From NCBI GenBank assembly GCA_047967505.1, contig CM106540.1: DNA of 64,000 nt; one strand, 5' to 3'. This document shows, one piece after another, positions 10,614 through 20,398 of this stretch. A program made the position numbers and the translations under genes. Source of the stretch: Dipteris shenzhenensis. Its lineage: Eukaryota; Polypodiophyta; Polypodiopsida; Gleicheniales. Numbering within the stretch: the stretch's first letter is position 1; the number at the start of each line of letters is the position of its first letter. The notes under the pieces were generated by a model. That model made no database searches, was not told the origin of the DNA, and saw only the letters and a list, made by a program, of their open reading frames with translations.

Positions 10614-12063
10614 CTCTGGTGATCTAGCTAAGCGTGTGTGAATGCTTGGAAGCTCAGCAACTCTGTGGGAGGAAAGAGAAGCTCTGTGGGAAGCTTTGTG
10701 GGTGACTTTACTTGCATCCGAGTGTATAGAGACCTTGGAGGAACCTTTGGAAAAGTCACTTTAGTTTTGCGAAGTGGTTTTGAGAGCCTGTTAAGTGTTT
10801 TTAAAGAAAAAGTCGTTTTTTGAGCTTTTTCTTGTTTCGTTCGATGACAGAGACTCCGTATTAACTTGTAGAGGCAACTATTGCGTGCTTTTGGTGTCCA
10901 CTTCACTTCAAGAGCTTGGAAATACCTTCATTCTTGAATCTGGGATCATTTCATTGGATTTCTGACTCACTGTGTCAGTTTCTACATTTTTCTACCCAGG
11001 CATTGGAACTCAAGTTTGGAGCAACCATTTGCAGATCTGTCAGTTCCGATGGACTCAGGAGGTCCTAAGACTTCTATGTTGCTCATCATTCGCACTCAAG
11101 TGGAGTTTACAAATAGCTCTATTTCCAAAAACGTTTTTCAGTCCGTGTGTTGGACCTAGTGATTGAGACCACAGTTTCCAAAATCGTCTGTCCCATTGCA
11201 TTTTGACACTTAAAGACCCCTACCTGTTAGTTCTTGCGCAATTCGGTGGAGTATTTTTAGAGTTATAGATCTCTGTGTATTCAATTTCGTCTCTCTATTA
11301 TGCATTTTTCATTCTAAGTTTTTGAAACCTTAGATTTATGCCACATGGCAGTGGATAAGTGTTGACTCCCATTTCTCACTCATCGGTTGGGATTTTGGAG
11401 TTCCAACAGAAGAGAGATATTTGTAGATTTTCTTGCTGAGTCCGATTATGCAATGGCGCCCATGTTTCGAGGCATCTTAGGCTCTATTTTCAGTAGCGGT
11501 CTTTTCCGTGGGACCATGATTTCTTCAGCATACCTTATGCAGATCAATTTGGTTGTAGTTTGAGCCATGTGCGCTCATTCATGGTGTGCATTGGTTGCAG
11601 TGGATGATTTATAGGCCATTTGGATTCATTGCGATCCTTATTGGATGCGTTGATAGGCCCAGATTGCCTTGTGGGATGCTATTTTTATGGACGCTTTGCA
11701 CATGGATGCTATATTATGCTGAGGGACAGCTTTGACACATTGCAGGTGATGCACTGATAGTGTTATGCTCTCTTGGATGAGATATTATTGATGCATATTC
11801 CCATGGACGGTGTTTATGCTTGAGCCATTTGGCACTTATTGGCATTTTGGATTGCCATTGCAGTTGGCATTTTCTTTTGGGCCAGATTTGCTCATATGGA
11901 TGCATAGTACATGCACATGAGTCAGCTGCATCTTTTGATGCTTTGAGCTTTGAGTTTTGGTGATATTTCAGTCTATTGTGGCATACACATTTGGGTGCAC
12001 CTGGTATTTGGTGCGATTCTCTCTTACAAGCACTAGCATTTGGGATTTTGCTTTATTTGCATC
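10605..12063 (+). other. Copia-C long leader
   Basis: About 1.46 kb separates the LTR from the gag ATG. No frame in it resembles a protein. This is longer than typical plant Copia leaders; an insertion of other DNA is possible. Confidence 0.55.
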
Positions 12064-12855
12064 ATGGCATCCTCTTCCATAACTGAAAAGGAGTTTTTCA
12101 ACATTAAAAAGTTTGATGGGACAAACTTTTCTTTGTGGAAAGAAAAGATAAGGGATGTGCTTATTCAAAAGAAGCAGATTAAACTCTTGGCAGGGATTGA
12201 AGCTAAGCCTGCAAATATGTCTGAGGATGATTGGAATGAGTTGGATGCATTAGCAAAATCTACTATTAGACTTCATCTTGTAGAGTCAGTTTATTTTAGA
12301 GTAGTAAATGAGCAGACTACGGAAGATTTGTGGAACAAACTGTGTGCCACTTATGAGAAGGAAACTGCCTCTAATAAAGTTTACCTCATGAAGAGGTTGT
12401 TTGAGCTGCAAATGAAGGAAGGGGTCTCCATTGCTTCTCACTTGAATGAATTCAATATTATTTTCAGCCAGCTTCAGGCTCAGAAGATGAATTTTGATGA
12501 TGCGGAGACTAAGGCAATATTTCTCTTATGTTCATTGCCATCCTCATGGGATACCTTCCGTACAGCTGTCAATAACTCTGCACCTAGTAGAGTACTGAAA
12601 TTTGATGATGTTGTGGGTAGCTTGTTGTCCGAGGAGATTAGACAGAAGTCTATGGATGGCAACAAGCAAGATGCATCCTTAAATGTGCAAAGGGGCAGAT
12701 CAAAGTTCAGGGGGAACTCCCAAGAAAGAGGGAAGTCTTGTAGCAAATCCAAGACACGGAACATTGAGTGTTACCACTGTGGCAAGAAGGGCCATATGAA
12801 AAAGGATTGCTACAAGCTGAAAAAAGAGAGCAAAAGGATAAGAAAAAGAATGTAA
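12064..12855 (+). CDS. Copia-C gag polyprotein part
   Basis: This is an open frame of 263 residues from an ATG at 12064, chosen because the gag start pattern follows at once (MASSSITEKEFFN, then KKFDGTNFSLWKEKI). It has a UBN2 gag region (W..L...YEKETASNKVYLMKRL, 'SIASHLNEFNIIFSQLQ', FLLCSLPSSWDTFR) and a CCHC zinc knuckle, CYHCGKKGHMKKDC, near residues 235-248. In an intact element this frame would run into pol. Here a frameshift at about 12835-12850 changes the frame and brings a stop. Confidence 0.88.
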   Translation: MASSSITEKEFFNIKKFDGTNFSLWKEKIRDVLIQKKQIKLLAGIEAKPANMSEDDWNELDALAKSTIRLHLVESVYFRVVNEQTTEDLWNKLCATYEKETASNKVYLMKRLFELQMKEGVSIASHLNEFNIIFSQLQAQKMNFDDAETKAIFLLCSLPSSWDTFRTAVNNSAPSRVLKFDDVVGSLLSEEIRQKSMDGNKQDASLNVQRGRSKFRGNSQERGKSCSKSKTRNIECYHCGKKGHMKKDCYKLKKESKRIRKRM

Positions 12856-13376
12856 ATTGGGGTGCAAATTAGAAGGAAGAGAGTCCAAGGGAGGACAAAG
12901 GAAAAGTGAAGATCAAGGAGATCAATGCAGTCACACATGATAGTGACAATGACGTTCTCTTCATGTCTAGTTTATCTACAGAGTTGCTTACCACTTCAGA
13001 TGATGCATATTCCTAGGATTGGATTTTGGATTCTAGTGCTTCATTCCATGTTACTCCCCATAGGGAATGGTTCTCCACTTATGACAGTGGAAAGACAGGT
13101 TGTGTGCATCTTGGAAATGACTATGCATGTGACATAGTGGGAGTAGGTGACATAAGTTTTCTTTTGCAAATGGGTCTGCATTTGTTTTGAAACATGTGAG
13201 ACATGTGCCTAAGTTGACCAAGAGTCTTATTTCAGTGGGTCAGCTAGATGATGCTGGTTTTCACACCACTTTTGGCTTTCAGAGTTGGAAAATTCAGAAG
13301 GGCTCTATGCTTTTGGCCAGGGGTGCCAAGTGTGGGACTTTGTATCCCTTACATGTATCAAGGGTATTTGATCATG
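12856..13376 (+). pseudogene. Copia-C protease region
   Basis: In shifted frames the sequence reads DWILDSSASFHVTPHREW, HLGNDYACDIVGVGDI and then 'HVRHVPKLTKSLISVGQLDD'. The catalytic motif is DSSAS where DSGAS is expected, so the conserved Gly is lost. Stops at 13015 and around 13185 separate the pieces. Confidence 0.75.
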
Positions 13377-14340
13377 TTGTTGCAATAACCGAGCAGCCAA
13401 GCACTTCTTTGTGGCATTGCAGGTTGGGGCACATGAGCCAGAATGGAATGAAACTCTTATGCCGTTTGGGTTATGTACCGCATTTGAGTTTCTCTTATTT
13501 TGAATTTTGTGAGCACTGTCTCTATGGGAATGTCTCTATGGGAAGCAGACTAAATCAGCCCATAAAAGAAGGGGAAAGAAAGAGTTTGAAAAGCTTGATT
13601 TGGTGCATTCAGACGTATGTGGTCCCATGCCTACACGGTCATTAGGCAGGGCTGAATACTATGTGACATTCATTGATGATGCAACTAGGAAAGTGTGGGC
13701 TTATGCTATAGCTCGGAAGAGTGATGTGTTCCAGGTATTTCAGAAATAGCTGGCCTTGGTTGAGAATCAGTCAGGTAGAACGCTTAAATGCCTACAGATT
13801 GACAATGGTGGAGAGTATCTCTCTCATGACTTTCAGCATTTCTGTGATACACGTGGGATTAAGAGGGAGCTCACATCCCCTCGTACTCCAAAGCAAAATC
13901 CAGTTGCAGAAAAGATGAATTGTACCATTCAAGAAAGGTTGCAATGCATGTTTTCCAATGCAATTCTTTCTGGTGGTTTTTGGGCTGAGGCAATGAAGAC
14001 TACAGTGCATGTGATCAATAGATCACCTAGTAAGAGTTTGGATGGTGGTATTCCTGAAGAGGCATGGAGTGGCAAGAAGCCCTCTTACTCTCATTTGTGT
14101 ATATTTGGGGTGAGGCATATGCACATGTGCCAAAAGAGCTTCGAAAGAAGCTAGATCGTAAGTCTAGGAAATGCATCTTTCTGGGTTATGGTGAAAGTGG
14201 AGAGATGGGCTATCGTCTTTGGGATCCAGAAGCAAAGAAGATCATACGTAGCCATGATGTAGTCTTCAATGAGAAGAAGATGCATAAGGCACCCATGAGG
14301 GATGTGGAAATGAGGAGAATCACTTTCCAGGATGTGATTC
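13377..14340 (+). pseudogene. Copia-C GAG-pre-integrase and integrase
   Basis: Pieces in alternating frames include SLWHCRLGHMSQNGMKLL (pre-integrase), VHSDVCGPM, YYVTFIDDATRKVWAYA, 'LKCLQIDNGGEYLSHDFQ' and NPVAEKMNCTIQERLQ with GGFWAEAMKT. The catalytic D, D and E are all readable, but at least two frameshifts (near 13600 and 14100) and a TAG at 13747 break the frame. The C-terminal part has KCIFLGYGESGEMGYRLWDP. Confidence 0.82.
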
Positions 14341-14587
14341 CACCTACATATGTTGATAGATAGCAAGCTGTCCATGCACCAAATGTGCAAGAAATGGTAC
14401 CACCAAGTACTCCCACAGGTATACAATCAAGGTTAGATGATGGATCATCTATTGGTGGAAATGATGAGCCAAATGTGGCTGATATGTAGGTGGGACAGCA
14501 AGCTGAAATGCCCTTGAGAAGATCATCTAGAGAGTCTAGACCGCCTGATAGGTTTGTTCTAGGGGTAGACTATGTGATGCTTACTGA

Positions 14588-15370
14588 TTGTGGGGGCCTT
14601 CTTGCTATAGAGAGGCTATGATGCGCAAGGATCAACATAAGTGGGAGTATGCTATGCAATCAGAGATGAGTTCACTTATGAAAAATACGATTTGGGACTT
14701 GGTTTCTTTAACACATGGAAAGAAAGCGTTGCCATGTAAATGGGTCTACAAGATGAAGGTCACAGGTGATTATGTGCCTAGGTACAAGGCCCGTTTGGTC
14801 GCTAAAGGGTTCAAGCAAGAGAAGGGTGTGGACTTTGATGAGATATTCTCTCCGGTTGTAAAGATGACCACACTTAGATGCATGCTTGGACTAGTGGCAG
14901 TAGAGGATATGGAGCTAATGCAGATGGATGTCAAGACAGCTTTCTTGCATGGGGATTTGCATGAGGAAATTTACATGGTGCAGCCGGAAGGCTTTGAAGA
15001 AAAGGGCAAAGAGCATTTAGTTTGTAAGTTGAAGAAGAGTCTCTATGGTCTTAAGCAAGCGCCTAGAGAATGGTATCAAAAGTTTGATGCTTTCATTAGT
15101 CCCAGGGTTTTAGAAGGAGTGAAATTGATCACTGCCTCTACACTAAAAGGGCTAAGGATAATAGCCTGATATTCCTGGCACTATATGTGGATGATATGCT
15201 ATTGGCTAGCAAGAATACTTATGAGCTAGATGCATTAAAGGCCAAGTTGCATGAGGCCTTTGATATGAAGGATTTGGGACAGCTTGCAGGTCATATTCTT
15301 GGTATGTGCATCATGCGTGATCGGAGTAGGAAACTCCTTTGGCTTTCATAGAAGGAGTATGTTACAAAAG
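14588..15370 (+). pseudogene. Copia-C reverse transcriptase
   Basis: The frame 14588-15169 gives LPCKWVYKMKVTGDYVPRYK, ARLVAKGFKQEKGVDFDEIF, MQMDVKTAFLHGDLHEEIYM and KSLYGLKQAPREWYQKFD. A frameshift near 15110 then leads to LALYVDDMLLASKN with the YVDD active site, and to AFDMKDLGQLAGHILGM. A TAG at about 15350 precedes KEYVTKVLQ. Confidence 0.87.
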
Positions 15371-15372
15371 TA

Positions 15373-16131
15373 TTGCAGCATTTCAATATGGAGGGGGAGA
15401 AGGCGGTGAGTACTCCATTGCCTCCATATGTGAAACTGAGTCATACAGATGAGGAGAGGGCCATGATGGCCAAGGTTCCTTATGCATCAGTGGTTGGGAG
15501 TATTATGTATGCTATGATAGCTACTAGACCAGACATTGCATTTGCAGTGGGAGTTGTTAGCCGGTATATGGCCAATCCAGGAAAGAGGCATTGGGAGGCA
15601 GTTAAGTGCATCATGAGGTACATGAAGGGTACCAAGGAGATGTGCATCTGCTTTGGTAAAGGAGACATGCATGTACTTGGGTACACATATTCAGACTATG
15701 CAAGGCATGTGGATAGTCGGAGATCCACTTCTGGTTATGTGTTCACCTTTGTAGGTGGTGCAGTGTCGTGGATGTCTCCCGCACAGAAGTGCATTGCTTT
15801 GTCTACCACAGAGGCTGAGTATGTTGCAGCCACAGAGGGTTGCAAGGAGGCTATATGGCTTGATCGGCTAGTGGGAGATTTGGGGATTCATACAGGTGTA
15901 CCGACATTGCATAGTGATTCCATGAGTGCTATTCAGCTAGCACGAAATCCGATCTTTCATGCAAAGACCAAACACATTGAGGTCAGGTACCATTTCATCA
16001 GGGAGGTACTTGAGGACAAGCGCATAGAGCTTGTCAAGGTTCATACAGATGATAACCCTGTAGATATGCTAATGAAGAGTCTACCTAGTCAGCGGTTTGA
16101 GTATTGTCGTGTATTAATGGGCATTGGATAG
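15373..16131 (+). pseudogene. Copia-C RNase H domain
   Basis: This frame of 252 codons is open to its natural stop: 'MYAMIATRPDIAFAVGVVSR', 'HWEAVKCIMRYMKGT', LGYTYSDYARHVDSRRSTSG, YVFTFVGGAVSWMSPAQK, CIALSTTEAEYVAATEG, LHSDSMSAIQLARNPIFHAK and TKHIEVRYHFIREV. In the GYTDSDYAG motif the first Asp has become Tyr (GYTYSDYAR). It belongs to the broken Copia-C pol. Confidence 0.87.
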
Positions 16132-16173
16132 TATGCTCACTGGTTGTTCTCCCTTAAAGGCACATTGTCCTTT

Positions 16174-16184
16174 AAGTGGGAGGT
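16174..16184 (+). other. Copia-C polypurine tract
   Basis: AAGTGGGAGGT lies directly before the TGTGGGGG start of the 3' LTR. Confidence 0.65.
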
Positions 16185-16357
16185 TGTGGGGGTTAAAGGT
16201 CACTGTGCCTTTACCCCAGTTATGTACAATACTCAAACACATATATAAATGAATGAAAAAGAAGATTAGGGTGTTTTGCAACCACCAAAACTTGTGTGGC
16301 TCTCTGTCTCGCTCTCTCCCTCTTTCGTTCTTACTTCCGTTGAGAGCACTCAAGTTA
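16185..16357 (+). repeat. Copia-C 3' LTR
   Basis: The segment starts TGTGGGGGTTAAAGG and matches 10429-10604. It is followed by GAGGT, the candidate target copy. Confidence 0.85.
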
Positions 16358-16362
16358 GAGGT

Positions 16363-16699
16363 ATGTTAAATTACACGGCGCAACGGAACAGAAACTGAAC
16401 AAAGAATAGAGATTACACAACAAACTGGAGAGGAACAAAATTTTTTTCAATACTGATGTAGTACAGATGATGGCTCCGTCCACCTGTGCGCTCCCACAGT
16501 GGAGCTTATATGGCGATCTAGACAAATACTAGGTGAAGAGTTTCTAGTTGGAAGATCTGATCTGATCTAAAATGATCTGATACAATGGACTAGGGAGGTC
16601 ACCTCTTTATAGCTATGAGGGTAGTAGTTGGATCAACGTAGTTGGTGGAGCCGACCAGTCAACCTAGTCGGTGGGGCTGACTAGTCAACCTAGTCGGTG
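16363..16699. other. Stretch without a gene, short direct repeats
   Basis: No coding frame is seen. CAGTCAACCTAGTCGGTGG and close variants occur two to three times at about 16655-16705. The sequence could be LTR-derived, but no partner LTR was found. Confidence 0.45.
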
Positions 16700-17954
16700 G
16701 AAGGTGCTTTACCTTTGAGTGCCTTTGTATAGCTACAATTAAGGATGTAAACCACAGTATTGACAACCTCAGCCCAAAAGTGGTTTGGCAGTGCAGCACC
16801 TTTCAACATAAGCCTCCCCATCTCCATGGTGGTTCGCATTCAACGTTCAACAATCAAATTTTGCTGAGGCATATGTGGTGTCATTGTTTGTCGCTTGATC
16901 CTTTGCTCTTGCAAAAATCTCCAAATTCTATAGAAACAAACTCACCACCACCATCCGATCTGATTTTCTTCACTTTTCTCCCTGTTTCATTTTCAACAAG
17001 TTGTAGCCATTCTTTAAATTTACCAAAAGCTTGAGCCTTTTCGTGAAGAAAGTACACCCACATCTTCTTACTATAGTCATCGATGATCAATAGAAAATAG
17101 GAAGATCCCATCTTACCACACAAGTCAACATGCACCAACTCTAGAGGAGCGTTCGCTCTATTCTTGCTTTCTGGTGGAAATGCCTTTCTTTGTTGCTTGG
17201 CCATCATGCAAGCTTCACGTGGCTCTTTGATTTCTACTACTACAGGGGGTAAGTGAGAAACCATACCTTGCTTCTGCATCTCCTTCAGCATTGCAAATCC
17301 GATGTGGCCGAATCTTTCGTGCCAAAGTCTACTTGTGCCCACTCCAACGGTGGCTGTAAGAGCACTTAGCTCATACAAGTTATTCCTCCTTACTCCTGTG
17401 CCAACAAGATTGCGTGCACTATCTAGAATTTTTGCCCCTGTCTTGTTGAAACTCACCGCATGGTCAAGGTCAGTTATGGAAGCAATTGATAGCAGATTTC
17501 TCTTGATTTGTGGAACATACAGCACATTAGATAGTTTCTTAACATCTCCATTTATAGAAACAAATGAAACCATACATGTACCCTCAATAGGGCATTTTGT
17601 ATTATTTCCAACCATGATCATGGTGATGGGTTCCTGTAGAGGCTGCATGGAACAATATAGACCCTTCTTGCAGGTCATGTGACGAGAGGCACCACTATCC
17701 AACACCCATGAATCAGTGGTTGATGCTTCTTGAACTGAGGAATAATCTTCCTCAATGGCCAGAAATAGATCCAACTCTACTTCCACTATGTTAGCTGTCT
17801 CTTTCCCTTATCTGTCTTCTTCAAGGTACCATTATTTTCATCTACTTTCTTGACCTGGCAATTTGCAATCACATGGCCCTTCTCCTTGCAGTAGAAGCAT
17901 TCTCCCTGAAACTTCTTCTTGCTGCCCTTCTTCTTTTTTTCACCACTAGTAGAG

Positions 17955-17962
17955 GACTCACC
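17955..17962. repeat. MITE-1 target site duplication, left copy
   Basis: GACTCACC lies before the left terminal repeat and again at 18210-18217 after the right one. Confidence 0.85.
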
Positions 17963-18209
17963 CTCGGGGGGGTCACTCATCATATGTAACCCTATCACGT
18001 GAGTTCAACAAAAGGATATTTTTTATTCCTAAAATTTACAGAAATAAATATACATAAGGGACTATTTAAAATAGTTTTGGAAAAAATTTACAGATTTGTA
18101 TAGAAAAGGGGTACATTTTATTAATGAAAACATTTACAGATAAGGGATTTTAAATATAGGCCTTGAACGCACGTGATATAGAGGGTTTATACATAGTGAC
18201 CCCCCCGAG
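17963..18209. mobile_element. MITE-1, 247-bp hAT-like inverted-repeat element
   Basis: Both ends carry the 15-bp terminal repeat CTCGGGGGGGTCACT, perfect in inverted orientation. The inverted similarity continues with gaps over about 40 bp (TATCACGTG.GTTCAA on the left; TTGAAC.CACGTGATA on the right). The interior is AT-rich and noncoding. An 8-bp direct repeat GACTCACC flanks it, the size expected for hAT elements. It splits the gag frame of Copia-D, so it is younger than that element. Two relatives lie at 35864-36308 and 52810-53031. Confidence 0.88.
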
Positions 18210-18459
18210 GACTCACCTTTGGTGGAGGAACCACGTTTTCCTTTTGCAGTGGCAGAGAACGCAGCATCCCCATTGCCGCCTCCATCTCGAGCTTTAAGCC
18301 TCAATTCCTCCTCCATAAGTAAAGCACAGAAGTCCTCAAATGACAATGGTTGGGGTCGCTCCACACATGTCGTTGTTTGACAGCTATCTATGGAGCTGCA
18401 ACTTGTAATTTGGGTAAGGTCTTGTAGGCTCTATTGGGTCTCGACCGTCTGTGTCTGCG

Positions 18460-18482
18460 CTTGCTTGCTTGCTTGCTTGCTT
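18460..18482. repeat. CTTG microsatellite
   Basis: About six tandem CTTG units. Confidence 0.85.
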
Positions 18483-18483
18483 A

Positions 18484-19260
18484 GTGTTATGTCACTCAAG
18501 AGCATGCACAGACTGCTTTTCAATCCCAGAAGGAACCTGACCTTCAGTTCATGAAAGCCTATGATAAAAGAGCAGGTGCTAGTGTACATGCTTGTACCTT
18601 CTTTTCTTACCTGAAGAAGTTGCAAGACGTAGCAAAGATAGCAGACGTAATTTATCAGCAGGTTTTTTTTTAAGAATGTTTTTTCAGCGCTAGATTATAA
18701 CACAAGTGTTGTATATTTCAGATTCATCAATTGTTGGTTCATATATTACGAATGCATACATACCTAGTTTTGTTCATCCCAATGTTGAATTGATTACACG
18801 TTGCTCATTGGTACTCATTCTAAACGGTAAATCATGCTTTCATATTCTTAAATTTCATATAATAAATGAAATTTGCATAGGATGGCTTCTTCGGTTAAAG
18901 TACGTGGGGTATTTCATGTATGATTTGATAATTTTTGTGCTGTCATGCAGTTACTTTTATTCAAGCTTTATGGTCGATGAAAAACTACTGCACTGTCCTT
19001 ACACCATCTTAAGAACTTAGGATCTGAACACAAAGCATCAAATTTTAGCAGTCACTTCCAACGATGTCTCCAGAGACTGCATCTTTTGATGGATCTTCAA
19101 ACTTGAGATCCATCAACACTAGGAAGAAGGCACAAAAGAGAAAGGTTGTCAAGTATAAGAAAACCAAGAACAAGAGTATGATGAAGCCCTGGTACTATGA
19201 AACCACAAGGGCATTAGGTTTTTCGGAGTTTATAGGTACACACATGCACTTGTACAGTTA
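18484..19260 (+). other. Possible exons of a gene, not identified
   Basis: Three pieces look coding. 18484-18660, between a TTGCTTAG acceptor and a CAG/GT donor, reads CYVTQEHAQTAFQSQKEPDL and continues to 'LKKLQDVAKIADVIYQQ'. 18712-18827 reads SSIVGSYITNAYIPSFVHPN. 19064-19236 is Lys-rich (RKKAQKRKVVKYKKTKNKSM). Their reading phases do not join cleanly by my hand splicing. They lie upstream of the RPA-like segment on the same strand and may belong to one gene with it. No family recognised. Confidence 0.3.
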
Positions 19261-19682
19261 GCACTTTCAAGCGAAATAGTACACTATATACATATTTTTG
19301 TACATATCACTTTCAAGATAAGTGGTGTAGTTTATACATATCACTTTCAAGGTAAGTGGTACACATTACACATGTTGTACATAGCACTAAAAGTAATAAA
19401 ATCTAAGCTTTGTTACAAGAACGTGTCCACATAATAATTTTAGAATATCGTAATATTTTTTTCCTATTACCATCTTATGTTGGAAGAGGCTTCAAATATA
19501 TATGCTGAAAATTTCCTTTTATCTTTCAGTTTTATCTTTTTAAAGTGCTACTGTCAGAAGTACTTTAAAATCTCAATTTTAAGATTGCATATAGAAGTAG
19601 TGCTTTCATGCTGAATGGTTTATAAGCTAAATTTACAGTATCTAGTTCGTGATGAGTTTTAGAACAATGCTTGTTTTTTACA
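19261..19682. other. AT-rich stretch, probable intron or spacer
   Basis: No coding frame is visible. ATCACTTTCAAG.TAAGTGGT is repeated near 19305 and 19340. It ends in TTTTTTACAG, which looks like a splice acceptor. Confidence 0.4.
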
Positions 19683-19685
19683 GAG

Positions 19686-20398
19686 ACATTAGGAAAAAAG
19701 GGAGCTCATTTTGGGGCCCTGTAAGAAATTCACTATTTTCTTTTTTCTCTCTCTACAAAAGCAAGAAAATATGGATACTTGCGTGAGAAATGTCAGTGTG
19801 AAAAGGAATAAATATATTCTTTCACATGCTTTACATTCAATGTTCATATAAGAGCAACACTTTTCTGTGCAGAATTTGGTGATTCTGACACCGCAGACGC
19901 GTCCGGAACGGCCCCAAACCCCAAAAACGGCACTGAAAACGCTGGAATCGGACATCCGGAGGCCCGGAAACGGCCAAAAAAGGCCGAAAAGTGGGATTTG
20001 CAGCAAAATGCAATCTGGCACCTTTTGAAATTTCAAAAGTGCCATATCGCATTTTGCTGCAAATCGCGTTTTTTGACCTTTTTTGGCCGTTTTCGGACCT
20101 CCGGATGTCCGATTCCAGCGTTTCCAGTGCCGTTCTTGGGGTTTTGGGCCGTTCCGGACGCGTCTGCGGTGTCAGAATCATCAAATTCTGCACAGAAAAT
20201 AAATTTTTTAAAGATTCAAATCAGATCACCTCATTAATGTGACATGCTTCTACGAACATATAGTACTATTTCTTTTTCTTATTTTCATCTTCTTTTGTTG
20301 AATTTTCAACGTTACGTTGGCCCACTCCTAATTGGTTGAGAGCCTATTTTCTCTCTCTTCTAAAAGGCCCCAAAATGAGCTCCCTTTTTTCCTAATGC
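19686..20398. mobile_element. 713-bp inverted-repeat element with central hairpin
   Basis: The ends are perfect 32-bp inverted repeats at 19687-19718 and 20366-20397 (CATTAGGAAAAAAGGGAGC at the outer left end). GAG at 19683-19685 and 20399-20401 may be a 3-bp target duplication. Removing the element with one GAG would recreate TTTTTTACAG/AGCAACCC, a splice acceptor followed by the RPA-like exon. The centre is a long GC-rich hairpin. No transposase is encoded. Superfamily is unknown: a 3-bp duplication fits CACTA or PIF/Harbinger, but the terminal sequence does not clearly match either. Confidence 0.8.
19861..20199. repeat. Near-perfect hairpin of about 339 bp, GC-rich
   Basis: The arms 19861-20030 and 20031-20199 are reverse complements with few mismatches and essentially no loop; the centre is CCTTTTGAAA/TTTCAAAAGT. 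Outer ends are TTTTCTGTGCAGAATTT and AAATTCTGCACAGAAAA. The arms are rich in CpG (CGCAGACGCGTCCGGAACGG) in contrast to the AT-rich surroundings. Transcription from either side would give one long double-stranded stem, a likely small-RNA source (inference). Confidence 0.9.

Larger units (their letters stand above)
10429..16357 (+). mobile_element. Copia-C LTR retrotransposon, complete structure, decayed pol
   Basis: This 5.9-kb plus-strand element has related LTRs of about 176 and 173 bp, a primer site, a polypurine tract, an open gag and then protease, integrase, reverse transcriptase and RNase H in Copia order. GAGGT at 10424-10428 and 16358-16362 is a candidate target duplication. If so, the LTRs end in CTA/TTA and not in the usual CA, so the boundaries are good only to a few bases. 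Pol is split by several frameshifts and stops, while gag and RNase H are open. Confidence 0.9.
16700..18364 (-). pseudogene. Copia-D fragment: gag, protease and partial integrase
   Basis: The gag end is 18364-17786: MERPQPLSFEDFCALLMEEE, then the MITE at 17963-18209, then a Lys/Ser linker and the knuckle CFYCKEKGHVIANC. The protease has an intact motif, WVLDSGASRHMTC, in the frame 17786-16881, followed by LWHERFGHIGFAMLKEMQ. The integrase has LVHVDLCGKMG, FLLIIDDYSKKMWVYF and IRSDGGGEFVSIEF. Beyond a frameshift at about 16890 it continues with PHMPQQNLIVER and NHFWAEVV and is cut off near 16700. Reverse transcriptase, RNase H and LTRs are missing, so this is a fragment. Confidence 0.85.

Noticed and set aside
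17963-18209. Mutator-like origin for MITE-1
   Set aside because: The direct repeat is 8 bp with symmetric ends (9 bp only if one terminal base is dropped), and MITE-3 also has 8 bp, which favours hAT; MITE-2 remains ambiguous.
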